Positions 16,119 to 25,804 of a DNA stretch of 64,000 nucleotides are shown one piece after another. How positions within the stretch are numbered: the stretch's first letter is position 1; each line of letters starts with the position of its first letter. The translations under genes and the position numbers were made by a program. The notes below the pieces were generated by a model. It did not search any database. It was not told where the DNA came from and was given only the letters and a program-made list of their open reading frames with translations. The DNA is from Streptomyces sp. NBC_01689 (lineage in GTDB: Bacteria; Actinomycetota; Actinomycetes; Streptomycetales; Streptomycetaceae), in the NCBI RefSeq assembly GCF_036250675.1, contig NZ_CP109592.1, positions 9,238,001-9,302,000 of the forward strand. The letters run 5' to 3'.

Positions 16119-16736
16119 TCACAGACTCGCGAGGAGGTCGTCGAGCGGCGCCGGCACCTGTTCAGGGGCGAGGGCGTCGACGAGGAGACGGCCGTATCGG
16201 ATCTTGCGGCCCCTCTTCGTCCCGAGGAAGCGCCGCAGCTGTTGCCGTCGGGGCCTGCCGTGCTGCGCGGGCTGGCGCAGGAAGGTCCGCCAGGCCCGGA
16301 AGTCGCCCTCGGCCTCGATGATCTCCTCGGTCCCCGGTGTACCCAGCGCACGGATCAGCTCGTCCTCCAGATCCGCCGCGCACACGAAGAAGCTCCCGTG
16401 CGGCACGCGGGCCCGCTCCAGGCCGCGCGCGTAGAAGCCCCGCTCGCGCTCGTCGCACAGTCCGGCCAGACGGAGGCCGAGGCCGGGAGGCCCGAGCAGC
16501 CCGGCGTAGCGCGCGACGCTCATCGCCCCGCCCATCGACACGACACAGACGCCCTCGGCAGCCAGGTCCCGGCCGCGCCGGGCGGCCAGAGCCTCCACGG
16601 CGGCGAGGTCGCTCAGGCCCTCCAGCAGGACCGCCGTCCGCACCCCCAGCCGTCCGGCCAGATCGCCCGCGGGCCCGGCGGGACCGCCGGTCGCCCAGAC
16701 GTCGACCGCGTCCCTGAACGCGTGTAGGTCCGCCAT
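16119..16736 (-). CDS. Stand-alone TOPRIM protein (OLD-nuclease type)
   Basis: The 205-residue protein has a TOPRIM core: Glu39 in VLLEGLSDLAAVEALAARRG, the VSMGGAMS strand near residue 68 and the acidic strand AGLCDERERGF with Asp95 near residue 92. This is the layout of TOPRIM domains of OLD-family nucleases, but the ATPase part is absent and no partner is adjacent. Length is usual for the lone actinobacterial versions. ATG 16736 is chosen, with GAAGG some 12 bases upstream; a GTG ten codons earlier is possible. A role in DNA repair or phage defence is a guess from the family. Confidence 0.78.
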   Translation of the reverse strand: MADLHAFRDAVDVWATGGPAGPAGDLAGRLGVRTAVLLEGLSDLAAVEALAARRGRDLAAEGVCVVSMGGAMSVARYAGLLGPPGLGLRLAGLCDERERGFYARGLERARVPHGSFFVCAADLEDELIRALGTPGTEEIIEAEGDFRAWRTFLRQPAQHGRPRRQQLRRFLGTKRGRKIRYGRLLVDALAPEQVPAPLDDLLASL

Positions 16737-17280
16737 AGGGCGAGTCTGCACCTTCGCCGGGATCACGTCAGGTGATTATGCGGCCGCTCGCTTCCCAGGT
16801 CAGGCGTCTCCGAGGTCCGAGCGGCTCGTACGAGGACCGGCCGCGGGCCGGAGCGTTCTCGCGTACCGGTCGTCGGAGGATGCGCCACGGCTCGCCGCCG
16901 GAAGCGCATTCCCCTCCGGGGCGGGCGTCTTCACGGCCGTCGGGGAGGGTGACGCCGGCCGGATCGGACCGGGGGAGCGGGGTGCTCCCGGCCGCGGTCG
17001 CTGCGGGGCCGTGCCGGGGACGACCACGTCGTCCTCGTGCCCCGTCCCGCCTTCGGCGGGCCGTCGAGGAAGCTGTGCCGGACGTCCTGAGGCGCACACG
17101 TCCAGCCGTCTCGCACGCGCGCGGTCCGGTCACGCATGTTCTCTTCAACGATGTAAATCATCCTGGTGGACACCCGCGGGAGCCGTGCGGACAGGGGGAC
17201 TTGGGAGGTCCCCGAGAATTCCGGACGCGGACCGTGCGGGGTGGACGAGCCGAGCGGTCGACGTGAGGAAGGAGCCGCAC
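16737..17280. other. Intergenic region, no recognised gene
   Basis: About 540 bases without a frame that I can support on either strand. The stretch 17138-17165 is AT-rich and contains GATGTAAATCATC (17150-17162), a palindrome GATG/CATC around TAAAT, which may belong to the promoter of the downstream GH31 relic. Confidence 0.45.
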
Positions 17281-19047
17281 ATGAGGCCACGTTCAGTGAG
17301 GCGACGGCGGAGATCCCTGAGGGAACGGATCGGACCTGCCGTGGTCCTGTGCACCATCGCCGCCCTGACGGCGACCGGTGCAGGTCCGGCACCGGCGGAC
17401 GGGCCACCCGGTCACCGAAGGATACCGACCGTCACGGCGGGGAACCCCGCTTCGAGATCCTCTCGCCGACGCTGATCCGCACGGAGTACGCCGGTGACGG
17501 GACCTTCACCGACGCCTCGACGTTCAACGCCATCGGGCGTGACGGATTCACCCCGACCGAGTACACCGCCCGTACCTCCGGCGGCTGGCTCACCGTCAAG
17601 ACGCGGTCCATGACGCTGCGTTACAAGGTCGGCTCGGGTGAGTTCGACGCGCGGATCTCTCCGTGCGCCTGACGGCCGGCGACGCCCCGGTGACCGCCAC
17701 CCCGTGGCACCGACTGACCTGTGGGCTCGGCGCCCTGTGCGAGGCGGAGAACCTGCGGACCGACGGCGTCTCCGTCGCCTCCGACCACAAGGGCTACACG
17801 GGGAGCGGCTTCGCCGCCGGGTTCGAGGGCACCGGCAGCTCCCTGTCCGCCGACATCGATGTCAAGAGCAGTACGCCACCGCCACGGCCCGGACCCTCGG
17901 CCGCGGGTTCGTCCTCTCGCGCGCCTACGGGTCCCTCCAGGCCGGCCGGGTACAGCGGCCAGCAGGCGCTGCCCACCGGCCCCTGGGCGGACAAGCGCAC
18001 CACGGTGCACTTCACCGGCGACACCTCCTCGACCTGGGGAACGCTGAAGTTCGAAGTCGGCTATACCCCGGGCGAGTCGGCCGCGACGGGGATGGCCGCC
18101 ATCACCCACGACATCGGCGGTCACAACGACACCACCGGTCTGACGGGGGCCGAGACCTACACCGAGGGCGGCCAGACACGTACCACCCACAAGCTGCCCG
18201 ACGACCTGTACGCGCGCTGGGTCCAGTTCGGTACCTTCCAGCCCGTCGACCGCCTGCACAGCAACCACAGCGACCGGCTGCCGTGGCAGTACGGCGCCGA
18301 GGCCGCCAAGTCGGCGGAGAAGTTCCTCAACCTGCGCGAGAACCTCGTGCCGTACACCTACACGCTGGCCGAGGAGGCGAACCGCACCGGCGTACCGATC
18401 GTCCGGCCCGCCTACCTGGAGTACCCGGACGAACCGCAGTTGTACGCGACCGCCGACAGCGAGTACTTCTACGGCTCCGACGTGCTCGTGGCCCCCGTCA
18501 CGGCCCCCGGGTCCTCCGCCACGACCTCGGTGTGGTTCCCGCCCGGCCGGTGGACCGACTACTTCACCGGCAGGACCTACGCCGGCGGAACCACCGAGCA
18601 GATCACCACCGGCCTGGACACCATGCCGGTGTTCATCAGGGCCGGCGGCGTCCTGCCCACCAGGACGCACGACGTCGCCCACGACGAAGACAGCCCGCTG
18701 ACGGACGTCACCCTCACCGTCGCCGCGGGCGGCTCGGGGGCCACCGGCCTCTACGAGGACGACGGGACCGCCACGGGCAGGGGCCACAGCGCCACGACCG
18801 AGATCCGGTACAAGGAGACCGGCGGCCGCCACACCCTGTCGATCAGCCCCACGAAGGGCTCGTTCCGCGGTCAGCCCGCACAACGCCGGTGGACCCTCTC
18901 GATCATGGGGGCGAGCGAACCCACCCCAGTGCCACGGGTGTCGCCCTGTCACCGCACGACTGCCACTGGGACGCCGCGTCGGGGACACTGACCGTCACCC
19001 TGCCCCGGCACTCGGTGCACGCCCCGATCACGGTGACCTACCGGTAG
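17281..19047 (+). pseudogene. Frameshifted, internally deleted GH31 alpha-glucosidase
   Basis: A secreted GH31 glycosidase can be followed through all three frames. ATG 17281 (AAGGAG upstream) begins a signal peptide. The frame changes near 17445, giving RFEILSPTLIRTEYAGDGTF, changes again near 17660 (SVRLTAGDAPVTATPW), then jumps near 17867 straight to QYATATARTLGRGFVLSRAYG. Another single-base change near 17945 leads to GYSGQQALP, and a last one near 18920 to ALSPHDCHWDAASG. The catalytic half with the nucleophile Asp is missing at the 17867 junction. The later part is well preserved (DDLYARWVQFGTFQPVDRLH, a beta-sandwich C-terminus). Five disruptions in 1.8 kb show a real relic rather than a sequencing slip. 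Confidence 0.88.
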
Positions 19048-19075
19048 GGGCCGACGGCGATCCGGCCCCGCCCCC

Positions 19076-19112
19076 GCCGCGGCGGACCCGCCTCCAGCGG
19101 GCCCGCCGCGGC
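19076..19112. terminator. Hairpin after the GH31 relic
   Basis: A 16-position inverted repeat with one mismatch (19076-19091 with 19097-19112, loop CTCCA) lies 29 bases after the stop of the GH31 relic and before a convergent small gene. Confidence 0.65.
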
Positions 19113-19167
19113 CATGGTCCGACGCATGGCGAAGCCCTCGCCCCGGCGGGCCACAGCGGTCCGACGG

Positions 19168-19326
19168 CTACTCCTCGCGTTCGAACTCCGCCTGGGCACG
19201 CTGGGCGTCGAGATCCTTCTGGGCGGTGGTGTAAAGGTCGTGAACGAACTTCTCGGCCTTCTCGCCGGGCGGCTCCCCGGTGAGCTCCTTGAGCCGGTCG
19301 ACCCACTTTTCGGAAGGTTCGGTCAT
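19168..19326 (-). CDS. Very small conserved hypothetical protein
   Basis: The 52-residue highly charged helical protein (MTEPSEKWVDRLKELTGEPP, ending AQRAQAEFEREE) has no membrane segment. ATG 19326 follows GAGGAGG by 6 bases, a strong initiation site, and the upstream frame looks random. Function is unknown. It may be a small cytosolic stress or scaffold protein, but nothing in the context supports a role. Confidence 0.65.
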   Translation of the reverse strand: MTEPSEKWVDRLKELTGEPPGEKAEKFVHDLYTTAQKDLDAQRAQAEFEREE

Positions 19327-19514
19327 CGCGGCCTCCTCGCGGACGCTGCGGCCTGCCGAGGGGACGGCCCGGTCCATGGGCGTCCACCGTGGCACCGTGG
19401 GGATCGCGGAACCCGTGCACCGACAGCCCGCACGAGAATTTTACGCCTCCGGGCTGTTCCCGGCGTCCGGACCCCCACGGCCGCGGTGACCCGAAACCCA
19501 CCGCACGCGTACGG

Positions 19515-21713
19515 TCAGCGGCCGGCCGGTGACTCCGGGACGAGCCCGGGACGGCGGCTCAGATCGTCGCCGTAGAGGGCGGTCAACTCGCGGCCCAGAA
19601 CGGGCGCGACGGCCTCCGCGTAGGTCTCGCTGAGGTGACTGTCGTCGCGGTAGACCAGGGTGTCGCCCACCACCACGGGGCACCCACCGGTGCCGCAGAG
19701 CCAGGGGACCGGGTCGATCACCGAGACGTCCGCGGCCGCCGCCGCGTCGGTGATCTCACGCTTCTTGCCGGGGTCCTTGACCGCGTCCACGACGAGCGAC
19801 GAGCAGCGTTCGAGGTCCAGCGGATGGGTCCCCGCGCAGTCGACCGCGTCCTCCTTCGGCCAGGGGGTGTCCACGACGGCCAGCACCTCGGCGCCGCTCC
19901 TCGCCAGTTCCCGGTACGTCCGTGCGAAGCCGTCCGTCCACTGACGGCGCGGGTCGCCGGACGGCCGGGCCAGATCCGCCGAGTCGGACGAGGAGGTGAT
20001 CACCAGGGCGGGGCGCAGGGCCCTGATCCTGGCCAGCTGCGCCGTCCGCCACCGGTCGCAGGACACGTACGGCCGGCCCTGGTAGACGGTGGTGACCGTG
20101 GCGACCTTGCACGACGCCTTGGTCATGGAGACGAGCTTCCAGTGGCGCTCCCTGGCCAGCCGGTCGAGCGCCGGGAACCACTGGGCCGCGTGCGAGTCCC
20201 CGAAGAGCACGACGACCTTCGACGCGGACCGGTCCCCGTAGACGCATGGCGGTGTCGCCGTGCTCTGGTAGCCGATGTGGCAGGCGTCCCGGTAGACCGC
20301 CGAGAGGGTTCCCCTGATCCCGGTGAGCCCGGGTGTCAGGTTGCTCGGCAGACCGTGAGGGGGGCTGTCCAGCAAGGTGGACAGTGCCGCCCGCGGGTCC
20401 GCCGCCCCGGCGAGCATGCTCCTCAGCTCCGGGGCGGCCAGGTCCGAGGCGATGGGCGGCGGGAAGCTCGCCGCGACCAGTGCGACGGCCGCCGCGCCCG
20501 CGGCCAGCCCCGCCCCCAGCCCCAGCGCCCGTAGCGGCCGGCCGCGGAACACCTGGTGGAACCGCACCGGATTCTCCACCAGGTGCAGCGTGAGCCAGGC
20601 CAGGAGCAGCGCGAGCGCCGCCGAGACCAGCCCGAACGGGGCGGTGGCCGGCCGGTCCAAGGCCATGGGGAGGATGACCAGCACCGGCCAGTGCCACAGA
20701 TACCAGCTGTAGGAGAGCCCGCCGAGCCACACGGCCGGCCGGAGGGAGAGCACCAGGCCGGCGCCGTACCGCGCGGGCGAGCAACCGCCCGCCAGCACCA
20801 GCGCGACGCCGAGCACCGGGACGAGGGCGTAGTAGCCGGGAAACGGTGTGTCGTCGTCGAAGCGGGCCGCCGCCACCAGCAGGGAGACGAGCCCGATCCA
20901 GCTCATCGGACCGGACACCCAGGTCGGCAACCTTTCCAGCCTGCCGACGGAGAGGGCGAGCAGCGCGCCGACGCCGAGCTCCCAGAAGCGGGTGTGCGAG
21001 CCGAAGTACGCCCAGGACGCCGAGACGCCCGTCACGTGCACGTTCAGCGCGAAGGACGCGAGGCACAGCATCGCGAACGGCACGGCCACGAGCCGCTTCC
21101 GGCGCCGCGCGAGCTTCCAACCGGCCCACAGGAGCAGGGGCCAGACCAGGTAGAACTGCTCCTCCACCGCCAGCGACCAGAAGTGCTGGAACGGCGACGG
21201 CGGGCTGTCCGCGTTCAGATAGTCGGTACCGGCGCTCGCCAGCCGGAGGTTCACCACGTAGAAGGTGCTGCTGAGCGCGTCCCCCACGTACTCCTCGAAG
21301 CGGATCTTCGACAGAAAGAGCCAGGCACCGCAGAGCGTGACGAGCGCGACGACGGTCGACGCGGGCAGCAGCCGCAGCGCCCGGCGGGCATAGAATCTCC
21401 GCACCGATATGCGGCCGTCGCGGACCAGTTCGCGCAGCAGCAGCGAGGTGATCAGAAAGCCCGATATCACGAAGAAGACATCGACCCCGATGTAGCCGCC
21501 CGCGGCATGGCGGACGCCCGCGTGGGCGAGGACGACCAGCGAGACCGCGAGGGCGCGCAGCCCCTGGATGTCGAGACGCAGAGGGGCTTTCCCCGCCGCC
21601 TGGGAAGGCGTTCCGGTGCCCGGACCACCCGCTGTCGGGCCGCAGTCCCGGGCGTGCGGTCGGGATGCCGGCGCCTGCGTCGCCCTCACTGCGGGCCAGG
21701 CGGCACGAACCAC
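19515..21713 (-). CDS. Acyltransferase 3 / SGNH-domain membrane protein (OafA/YrhL-like)
   Basis: The 732-residue protein has an N-terminal acyltransferase-3 domain (residues about 45-390, ten membrane helices) with LRLDIQGLRALAVSLVVLAH, the YIGVDVFFVISGFLIT block and RRFYARRALRLLPA. A C-terminal SGNH domain (about 470-730) follows, with GDSHAAQWFP as serine block and DDSHLSETYA as the Asp-His block. Such enzymes O-acetylate extracellular polysaccharide or other envelope glycans. The start is uncertain: GTG 21713 adds about 45 unconserved residues before LRLDIQGLRA. It appears monocistronic. Confidence 0.9.
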   Translation of the reverse strand: MVRAAWPAVRATQAPASRPHARDCGPTAGGPGTGTPSQAAGKAPLRLDIQGLRALAVSLVVLAHAGVRHAAGGYIGVDVFFVISGFLITSLLLRELVRDGRISVRRFYARRALRLLPASTVVALVTLCGAWLFLSKIRFEEYVGDALSSTFYVVNLRLASAGTDYLNADSPPSPFQHFWSLAVEEQFYLVWPLLLWAGWKLARRRKRLVAVPFAMLCLASFALNVHVTGVSASWAYFGSHTRFWELGVGALLALSVGRLERLPTWVSGPMSWIGLVSLLVAAARFDDDTPFPGYYALVPVLGVALVLAGGCSPARYGAGLVLSLRPAVWLGGLSYSWYLWHWPVLVILPMALDRPATAPFGLVSAALALLLAWLTLHLVENPVRFHQVFRGRPLRALGLGAGLAAGAAAVALVAASFPPPIASDLAAPELRSMLAGAADPRAALSTLLDSPPHGLPSNLTPGLTGIRGTLSAVYRDACHIGYQSTATPPCVYGDRSASKVVVLFGDSHAAQWFPALDRLARERHWKLVSMTKASCKVATVTTVYQGRPYVSCDRWRTAQLARIRALRPALVITSSSDSADLARPSGDPRRQWTDGFARTYRELARSGAEVLAVVDTPWPKEDAVDCAGTHPLDLERCSSLVVDAVKDPGKKREITDAAAAADVSVIDPVPWLCGTGGCPVVVGDTLVYRDDSHLSETYAEAVAPVLGRELTALYGDDLSRRPGLVPESPAGR

Positions 21714-22003
21714 GGGGATCTCCTCCGAACGATGGCCGATGAGCGCCGAACGGCACGGCGTCGCTGATCAGACCGACCATCAAGAGGAAGGGTTGCGGCA
21801 AACAGGCCTGGTCCGGCCCTCCCGGCACCTTTCTTCGTCGAAGCCCTACCCGCCGTTCCCGAACCGTTCATCGGACCGAGTCCAAGGGACCCGGTCGCGC
21901 ATGTTCGCCGGTCATCGCGGGTCCTCGTCGGTCGTCGCAGCCCGAGGTTCCCTCCTGTGGCCGTGGCCGTGGCTGTGGGCGTGCCCCTGCCCATTCCCGG
22001 AAC
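21714..22003. other. Intergenic region without a gene
   Basis: Nothing gene-like is seen. Bases 21760-21850 upstream of the acyltransferase are slightly AT-richer and may hold its promoter. Confidence 0.4.
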
Positions 22004-22043
22004 GGACCGCGGGCCCGGACCGTCCGGTCCGGGCCCGCGGTCC
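22004..22043. terminator. Perfect 18-bp hairpin after the DUF4232 gene
   Basis: GGACCGCGGGCCCGGACC at 22004-22021 pairs perfectly with 22026-22043 around a GTCC loop. It starts 28 bases beyond the DUF4232 stop on the minus strand. It is one of the strongest stems in the window. Confidence 0.8.
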
Positions 22044-22070
22044 GGGCTCAGAGGTGTGTGCGCCGGGACG

Positions 22071-22664
22071 TCACTCGTTCACGGTGATGTGCCTGGCCAG
22101 CACGGTGACCCTGAGTTCGCCGTGGTCGACCCACTGCGGGAAGGCCAGCGTCTTGTGCTGGGTGGAGGCCGGCGGGGTGATCTCGAGGTACGAGGCGTGC
22201 ACCGCGCCGGAGGTGCCGGTGTTGGCGTGGCTCCAGGAGACGACCGCTTCGGCGCTCTCGCCGTCCTTGAGGGTGAGGGTCTTCTTGGCCGGGCTGGCCG
22301 CGTACCAGGTGTCGCCCCAGTAGGTGTGGGAGGCGAGCGCCTTGTGCGCGGAGTTCTCCAGGCCCAGACCGGGGAAGCCGCGCAGGGCGCAGGTCCGGCC
22401 GCTGAGGTTGCGCAGGTTGATGACCACACCCTGATGGTTCATGCCTCCGGCCAGTGCCTTGCCGAAGGTCGCCTTCAGCGCGGACGCGGAGCAGGTCGGC
22501 GTGGCCTTCGTGCTCTTCGCGCCACTGCCGGTCGCGGCCTGTGCGGCGGCCGTACCGGCGAACCCCAGTGCGGCGACGGCAGCCCCCGCGAGCAGTACCC
22601 GTCCGACGCGGCGGCCGCGGCCGGCAGTGGCCACGGGACGGTCGGCGTTCCGGTAAGCGTTCAT
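22071..22664 (-). CDS. Secreted DUF4232 protein
   Basis: The 197-residue protein has a signal peptide (RVGRVLLAGAAVAALGFAGTAAAQA, cleavage near residue 44) and one DUF4232 beta-sandwich: CSASALKATFGKALAGG near residue 58, NHQGVVINLRNLSGRTCALRG near 76 and VVSWSHANTG near 141. Two cysteines at 58 and 92 may pair. Members are secreted and abundant in Streptomyces, function unknown. ATG 22664 is supported by the signal peptide, not by a ribosome site. It is divergent from the exonuclease gene, with about 200 bases between. Confidence 0.87.
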   Translation of the reverse strand: MNAYRNADRPVATAGRGRRVGRVLLAGAAVAALGFAGTAAAQAATGSGAKSTKATPTCSASALKATFGKALAGGMNHQGVVINLRNLSGRTCALRGFPGLGLENSAHKALASHTYWGDTWYAASPAKKTLTLKDGESAEAVVSWSHANTGTSGAVHASYLEITPPASTQHKTLAFPQWVDHGELRVTVLARHITVNE

Positions 22665-22862
22665 CGCAACGATCACACTCCATTCGATTCCCGGCGGCGC
22701 GGCCGCCGTGGGTGGCCGCGAGCCGTCTTCTTGCCCTCTACATGTGTTCGATGCGCCGATCGGCGACAAAGTTCGCGACGGCGGCGAAAAACTTCGGCCC
22801 GGTACGGCGGGGGAGAGGAAATCCAGGTGCCCGAGGGGCGTTGGGCCCCATAACCTCGGGCC

Positions 22863-23435
22863 ATGGACGCTGCTGGAGGCCTGCTCGACGTCATTGATGT
22901 CGAAGCGACATGCTGGCGCGGACAGCCGCCGTCCGGCGCGGTCAGCGAGATCATCGAGATCGGGCTGACGGTCGTCGATCTCCGCGCCGGCGAGCGGGTC
23001 GGCAGGCATCGCCTGGTGGTCCGTCCCGCCCGGTCCGTCGTGAGCGACTTCTGTACGGAGCTGACGGGCCTGACGCAGACCGAGGTGGACCAAGGCGTGA
23101 GCTTCGCCCAGGCCTGCCGGACGCTGGCGGCCGAACACGGCGCGGGGACACGGCCCTGGGCTAGCTGGGGCGACTACGACCGCAAGCAGTTCGTCCGGCA
23201 GTGCCGGGCCACCGGAGCGGGCTACCCCTTCGGGGCGGGGCACACCAACGTCAAGGCGGTGTTCACCGAGGCGCACGGACTTCGCAGGCGACCGGGGATG
23301 GCGGAGGCCCTGCGTGTGGTCGGCCTGCCGCTGGAGGGACGTCACCACCGCGGTGACGACGACGCCTGGAACATCGCGGCCCTGGTGCTCGACCTGGTCG
23401 GCCGCGGTTCCTGGCCCGTCGCGCAGGTCGTCTGA
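22863..23435 (+). CDS. DEDDh 3'-5' exonuclease (ERI-1/KapD-like)
   Basis: The 190-residue protein has the acidic residues of DEDDh exonucleases: Asp12 and Glu14 in LDVIDVEATCW, Asp104 in ASWGDYD and a C-terminal HHRGDDDAWNIA (His162 with Asp166 or Asp167). The pattern EIIEIGLTVVDL after the first motif is typical of the ERI-1 and KapD group that trims RNA or short DNA ends. The start ATG 22863 gives a normal N-terminus. Monocistronic and divergent from the DUF4232 gene. Confidence 0.88.
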   Translation: MDAAGGLLDVIDVEATCWRGQPPSGAVSEIIEIGLTVVDLRAGERVGRHRLVVRPARSVVSDFCTELTGLTQTEVDQGVSFAQACRTLAAEHGAGTRPWASWGDYDRKQFVRQCRATGAGYPFGAGHTNVKAVFTEAHGLRRRPGMAEALRVVGLPLEGRHHRGDDDAWNIAALVLDLVGRGSWPVAQVV

Positions 23436-23700
23436 GACCTTTCCGTCAGGAGCGGCGGCAGGCGACGAGCCCGCCTCTCCGCGCCTCGCGCCATGAGCCT
23501 TCCGGCACGTACCTCGCGCGCAAGGGTGGCGCGAACGTCCGGGACGACGCGAACGCGGGCTCCGCCGGCACCAGTTGGCTCATGGCCAGCCCGTGGGCGG
23601 CATGCCGCCGGACACGCGCGAGTTCGGCCGCAGCGCCGACCACGGCCGTACGGACCCGACCGTGCCGGGCCGGGCACCGTGCTCCCCGGTCCGGAACGGG
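23436..23700. other. Intergenic region without a gene
   Basis: No supported frame in this stretch between convergent genes. It ends in a strong hairpin. Confidence 0.4.
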
Positions 23701-23746
23701 CCTCTCCCCGTCTCCGTCCGACGCGCCGGCCGGAGACGGGGAGAGG
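23701..23746. terminator. Perfect 16-bp hairpin after the phosphoesterase gene
   Basis: CCTCTCCCCGTCTCCG at 23701-23716 pairs with CGGAGACGGGGAGAGG at 23731-23746, loop 14 bases. It lies 10 bases after the phosphoesterase stop (minus strand). Confidence 0.8.
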
Positions 23747-23755
23747 TCGCCGCGC

Positions 23756-25708
23756 CTACTTCGCGGTCAGGAACTCACGCGCGGACAGCGGGCGGTTGAC
23801 GATGCGGATGTCACCGACGTTGCCGTGGAAGACGACGTCGACGGCGCCCGCGTACTCGTGGCCGCCCACCAGCCAGGGCAGCCCGAGCGAGGTGAGGCCG
23901 ACCGACAGACGGTTCGGGTTGTCGACGACCGGGGCGCCCTCCACGTACAGCCTCGTGAGACGACCGTCGTTCACCACCGCGAGGTGCCACCACTTGAGTT
24001 CCACCATGCCGTGACCCCAGTTGGTCGTCGGGTAGGTGTCGTTCGTCGGGTAGTGGTTGAACTGGGCCTCGCGGCCGTTGTTCGTGACGGCGAACTGGGC
24101 CAGCGGCTCGTTCGGGTCGGTGTTCTTGCCGTGCTTGCCCGCGGCCCCGGCGGAGCCGCGGCGGCTCAGGATCGACGCGTTGCCGTTCTTCCCGGAGTCC
24201 CAGTCCAGCGGCAGCATCACGAACGTCTCGATGGTGTACCCCGACTTGAACGTCTCGGAGTTCAGCGGCGCCTTCGGTCCCGTGGTCAGGTACGAGCCGT
24301 GGACCGGGCTCCGGCCCCCGACGAACTTCAGGCTGGCGTGCCCGGGCTGGTCGGGGTGGTGGTCGGCGGACCAGGTCAGCGCGTCCGAGGCGCTGCCCGG
24401 CACGGTCACCACCGTCAGGTCGTTGCCCTTGCCGGAGAGGTCGTGGATCGTCTGGCCCGCGGCCAGCGAGGTGCCGGGCGCACCCTGTCCGTCGAAACGC
24501 CAGTACGCCAGCGTGCCCTTAACCAACTCCCGGGAGGCCGGACGGGCGGGCCGCACCGGAACCGGGATGAAGCCGGAGAACCGCTTCTCGAAGTCGATCG
24601 GTATGGAGAAGTTGTCGACCGGACCGGTGATCCGCGCGTGCTCGGCCGCCAACTCGTTGCGGGACTCGGGGTCCTGAGCGAGGATCCACGGGTTGATCGT
24701 CTCGACGTCGATCGTGTTGCGGGCCAGGTCGAAGTGGTACAGGCGGATCATGCCGCCACCGCCGAAGTAGCGGTTCTGGTAGTTCGTGATGTGCATGGCC
24801 ACGTCGTGGCCGGCGGCGTTCTTGCGGGTCGTGCGCCCGGGCGGCCAGTAGTGGCCGTTGAGGGTCAGGAAGATCTGGTCGTTGTCATTGATCAGCTTGT
24901 CCCAGACCGTCTGCCCGTAGCCGGAGAGTACGGCGTTGTCCTCCGGGTCCCCCGACTCGTAGGGGAAAACGTTGTCATCGTACGGCGAGGCGACGATGTC
25001 GTGGGACGTGAGGATCACCGGCATCTTCGGGTGGGCCTTGATGACGTCGTTGGCCCACGCGAAACCCTGGTCGGTGGTCCGCCAGTCCAGGGCCAGGACC
25101 AGCCACGAGCGGCCGGCGGCCTGGAAGATGTGCGCGGTGTTGTACCCGGTCGCGTCCGCGCCGGCGAACGTCTTCGCGCGCTTGAAGCGGTGCGGGCCCA
25201 TGGTCTGCAGGTACGGCGTGTCACCGCGGCTGTCGTCGCCGCTCACGTCGTGGTTGCCGGCCAGCACGCTGTACGCGGCCCCGTGCGCGTCCAGCACGGC
25301 GAACGCCTTGTCGACCTGCTGGAACGACGACGGGTCGGCGTCCTGCGTCAGGTCGCCGAGGTGCGTCATGAACACGATGTTGTCGGTGTCGGTGCCGCTG
25401 TTCTCGACGATGTAGCGGAAGGACTCCTCCTGCGGCGTCCGGTTGACGCTGTCCTGGCTGCCCCAGTACAGGAACTGGGTGTCCGGCATGACCGCGAGGG
25501 TGAACTGCAGCGCGGTCTGATCCGGTCTCCACGTACCCGTCCGGCCGCTCTTGGCGTCCTCCGCGGCGAACGCGGGGGTCCCGCCGACCACCGAGGTGCC
25601 TGCTCCCAGGGCTGCCGCTCCCGCACCGGCCAGTGCCGCGTTGCGCAGAAAACCTCGCCGACTCTGCTCGGTCGGCTCTTGTGACGGATTGTCATCGATG
25701 TTGGACAT
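23756..25708 (-). CDS. Tat-exported metallophosphoesterase with LamG-like domain
   Basis: The 650-residue protein opens with a twin-arginine signal (SRRGFLRNAALAGAGAAA, residues 16-33; cleavage near AFA-AED at 48). The calcineurin-like phosphoesterase domain (about 65-370) has Asp76 and Gln78 in VMPDTQF, Asp119 in HLGDLTQD, the GNHD motif at 151-154, LTSHD and NGHYWPPG. Residues about 430-650 form a concanavalin/LamG-like fold (LAYWRFDG, IHDLSGKGNDLT, WWHLAVVNDGRLTRLYVEG). It should hydrolyse extracellular phosphoesters and bind a polymer or surface glycan. ATG 25708 is chosen because the Tat signal starts there. A repeat resembling a PHO box lies about 75-96 bases upstream, so phosphate control is plausible. 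Confidence 0.92.
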   Translation of the reverse strand: MSNIDDNPSQEPTEQSRRGFLRNAALAGAGAAALGAGTSVVGGTPAFAAEDAKSGRTGTWRPDQTALQFTLAVMPDTQFLYWGSQDSVNRTPQEESFRYIVENSGTDTDNIVFMTHLGDLTQDADPSSFQQVDKAFAVLDAHGAAYSVLAGNHDVSGDDSRGDTPYLQTMGPHRFKRAKTFAGADATGYNTAHIFQAAGRSWLVLALDWRTTDQGFAWANDVIKAHPKMPVILTSHDIVASPYDDNVFPYESGDPEDNAVLSGYGQTVWDKLINDNDQIFLTLNGHYWPPGRTTRKNAAGHDVAMHITNYQNRYFGGGGMIRLYHFDLARNTIDVETINPWILAQDPESRNELAAEHARITGPVDNFSIPIDFEKRFSGFIPVPVRPARPASRELVKGTLAYWRFDGQGAPGTSLAAGQTIHDLSGKGNDLTVVTVPGSASDALTWSADHHPDQPGHASLKFVGGRSPVHGSYLTTGPKAPLNSETFKSGYTIETFVMLPLDWDSGKNGNASILSRRGSAGAAGKHGKNTDPNEPLAQFAVTNNGREAQFNHYPTNDTYPTTNWGHGMVELKWWHLAVVNDGRLTRLYVEGAPVVDNPNRLSVGLTSLGLPWLVGGHEYAGAVDVVFHGNVGDIRIVNRPLSAREFLTAK

Positions 25709-25782
25709 AGGAGCTCTTCCCGGGTCGATGGTGCATACAGCCACGACGCTAGTCAGCACCGGTCCGGGCCGGGCAGACGTGA

Positions 25783-25804
25783 GATGACAAACGAAGATCA
25801 AACG
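25783..25804 (-). promoter_or_regulatory. PHO-box-like 11-base direct repeats
   Basis: Read on the minus strand, CGTTTGATCTT (25804-25794) is followed directly by CGTTTGTCATC (25793-25783). The units share the first six bases, CGTTTG. Streptomyces PhoP sites are contiguous 11-base direct repeats beginning near GTTCA. The spacing and orientation fit; the core has GTTTG in place of GTTCA. It is also bounded by the inverted repeat CAGACGT/ACGTCTG (25774-25780 and 25802-25808). Confidence 0.4.

Noticed and set aside
5549..25708. A shared phosphate-scavenging regulon linking the phytase-like protein and the phosphoesterase
   Set aside because: The genes are 16 kb apart and only one has a passable PHO-like repeat, so linkage is speculation.
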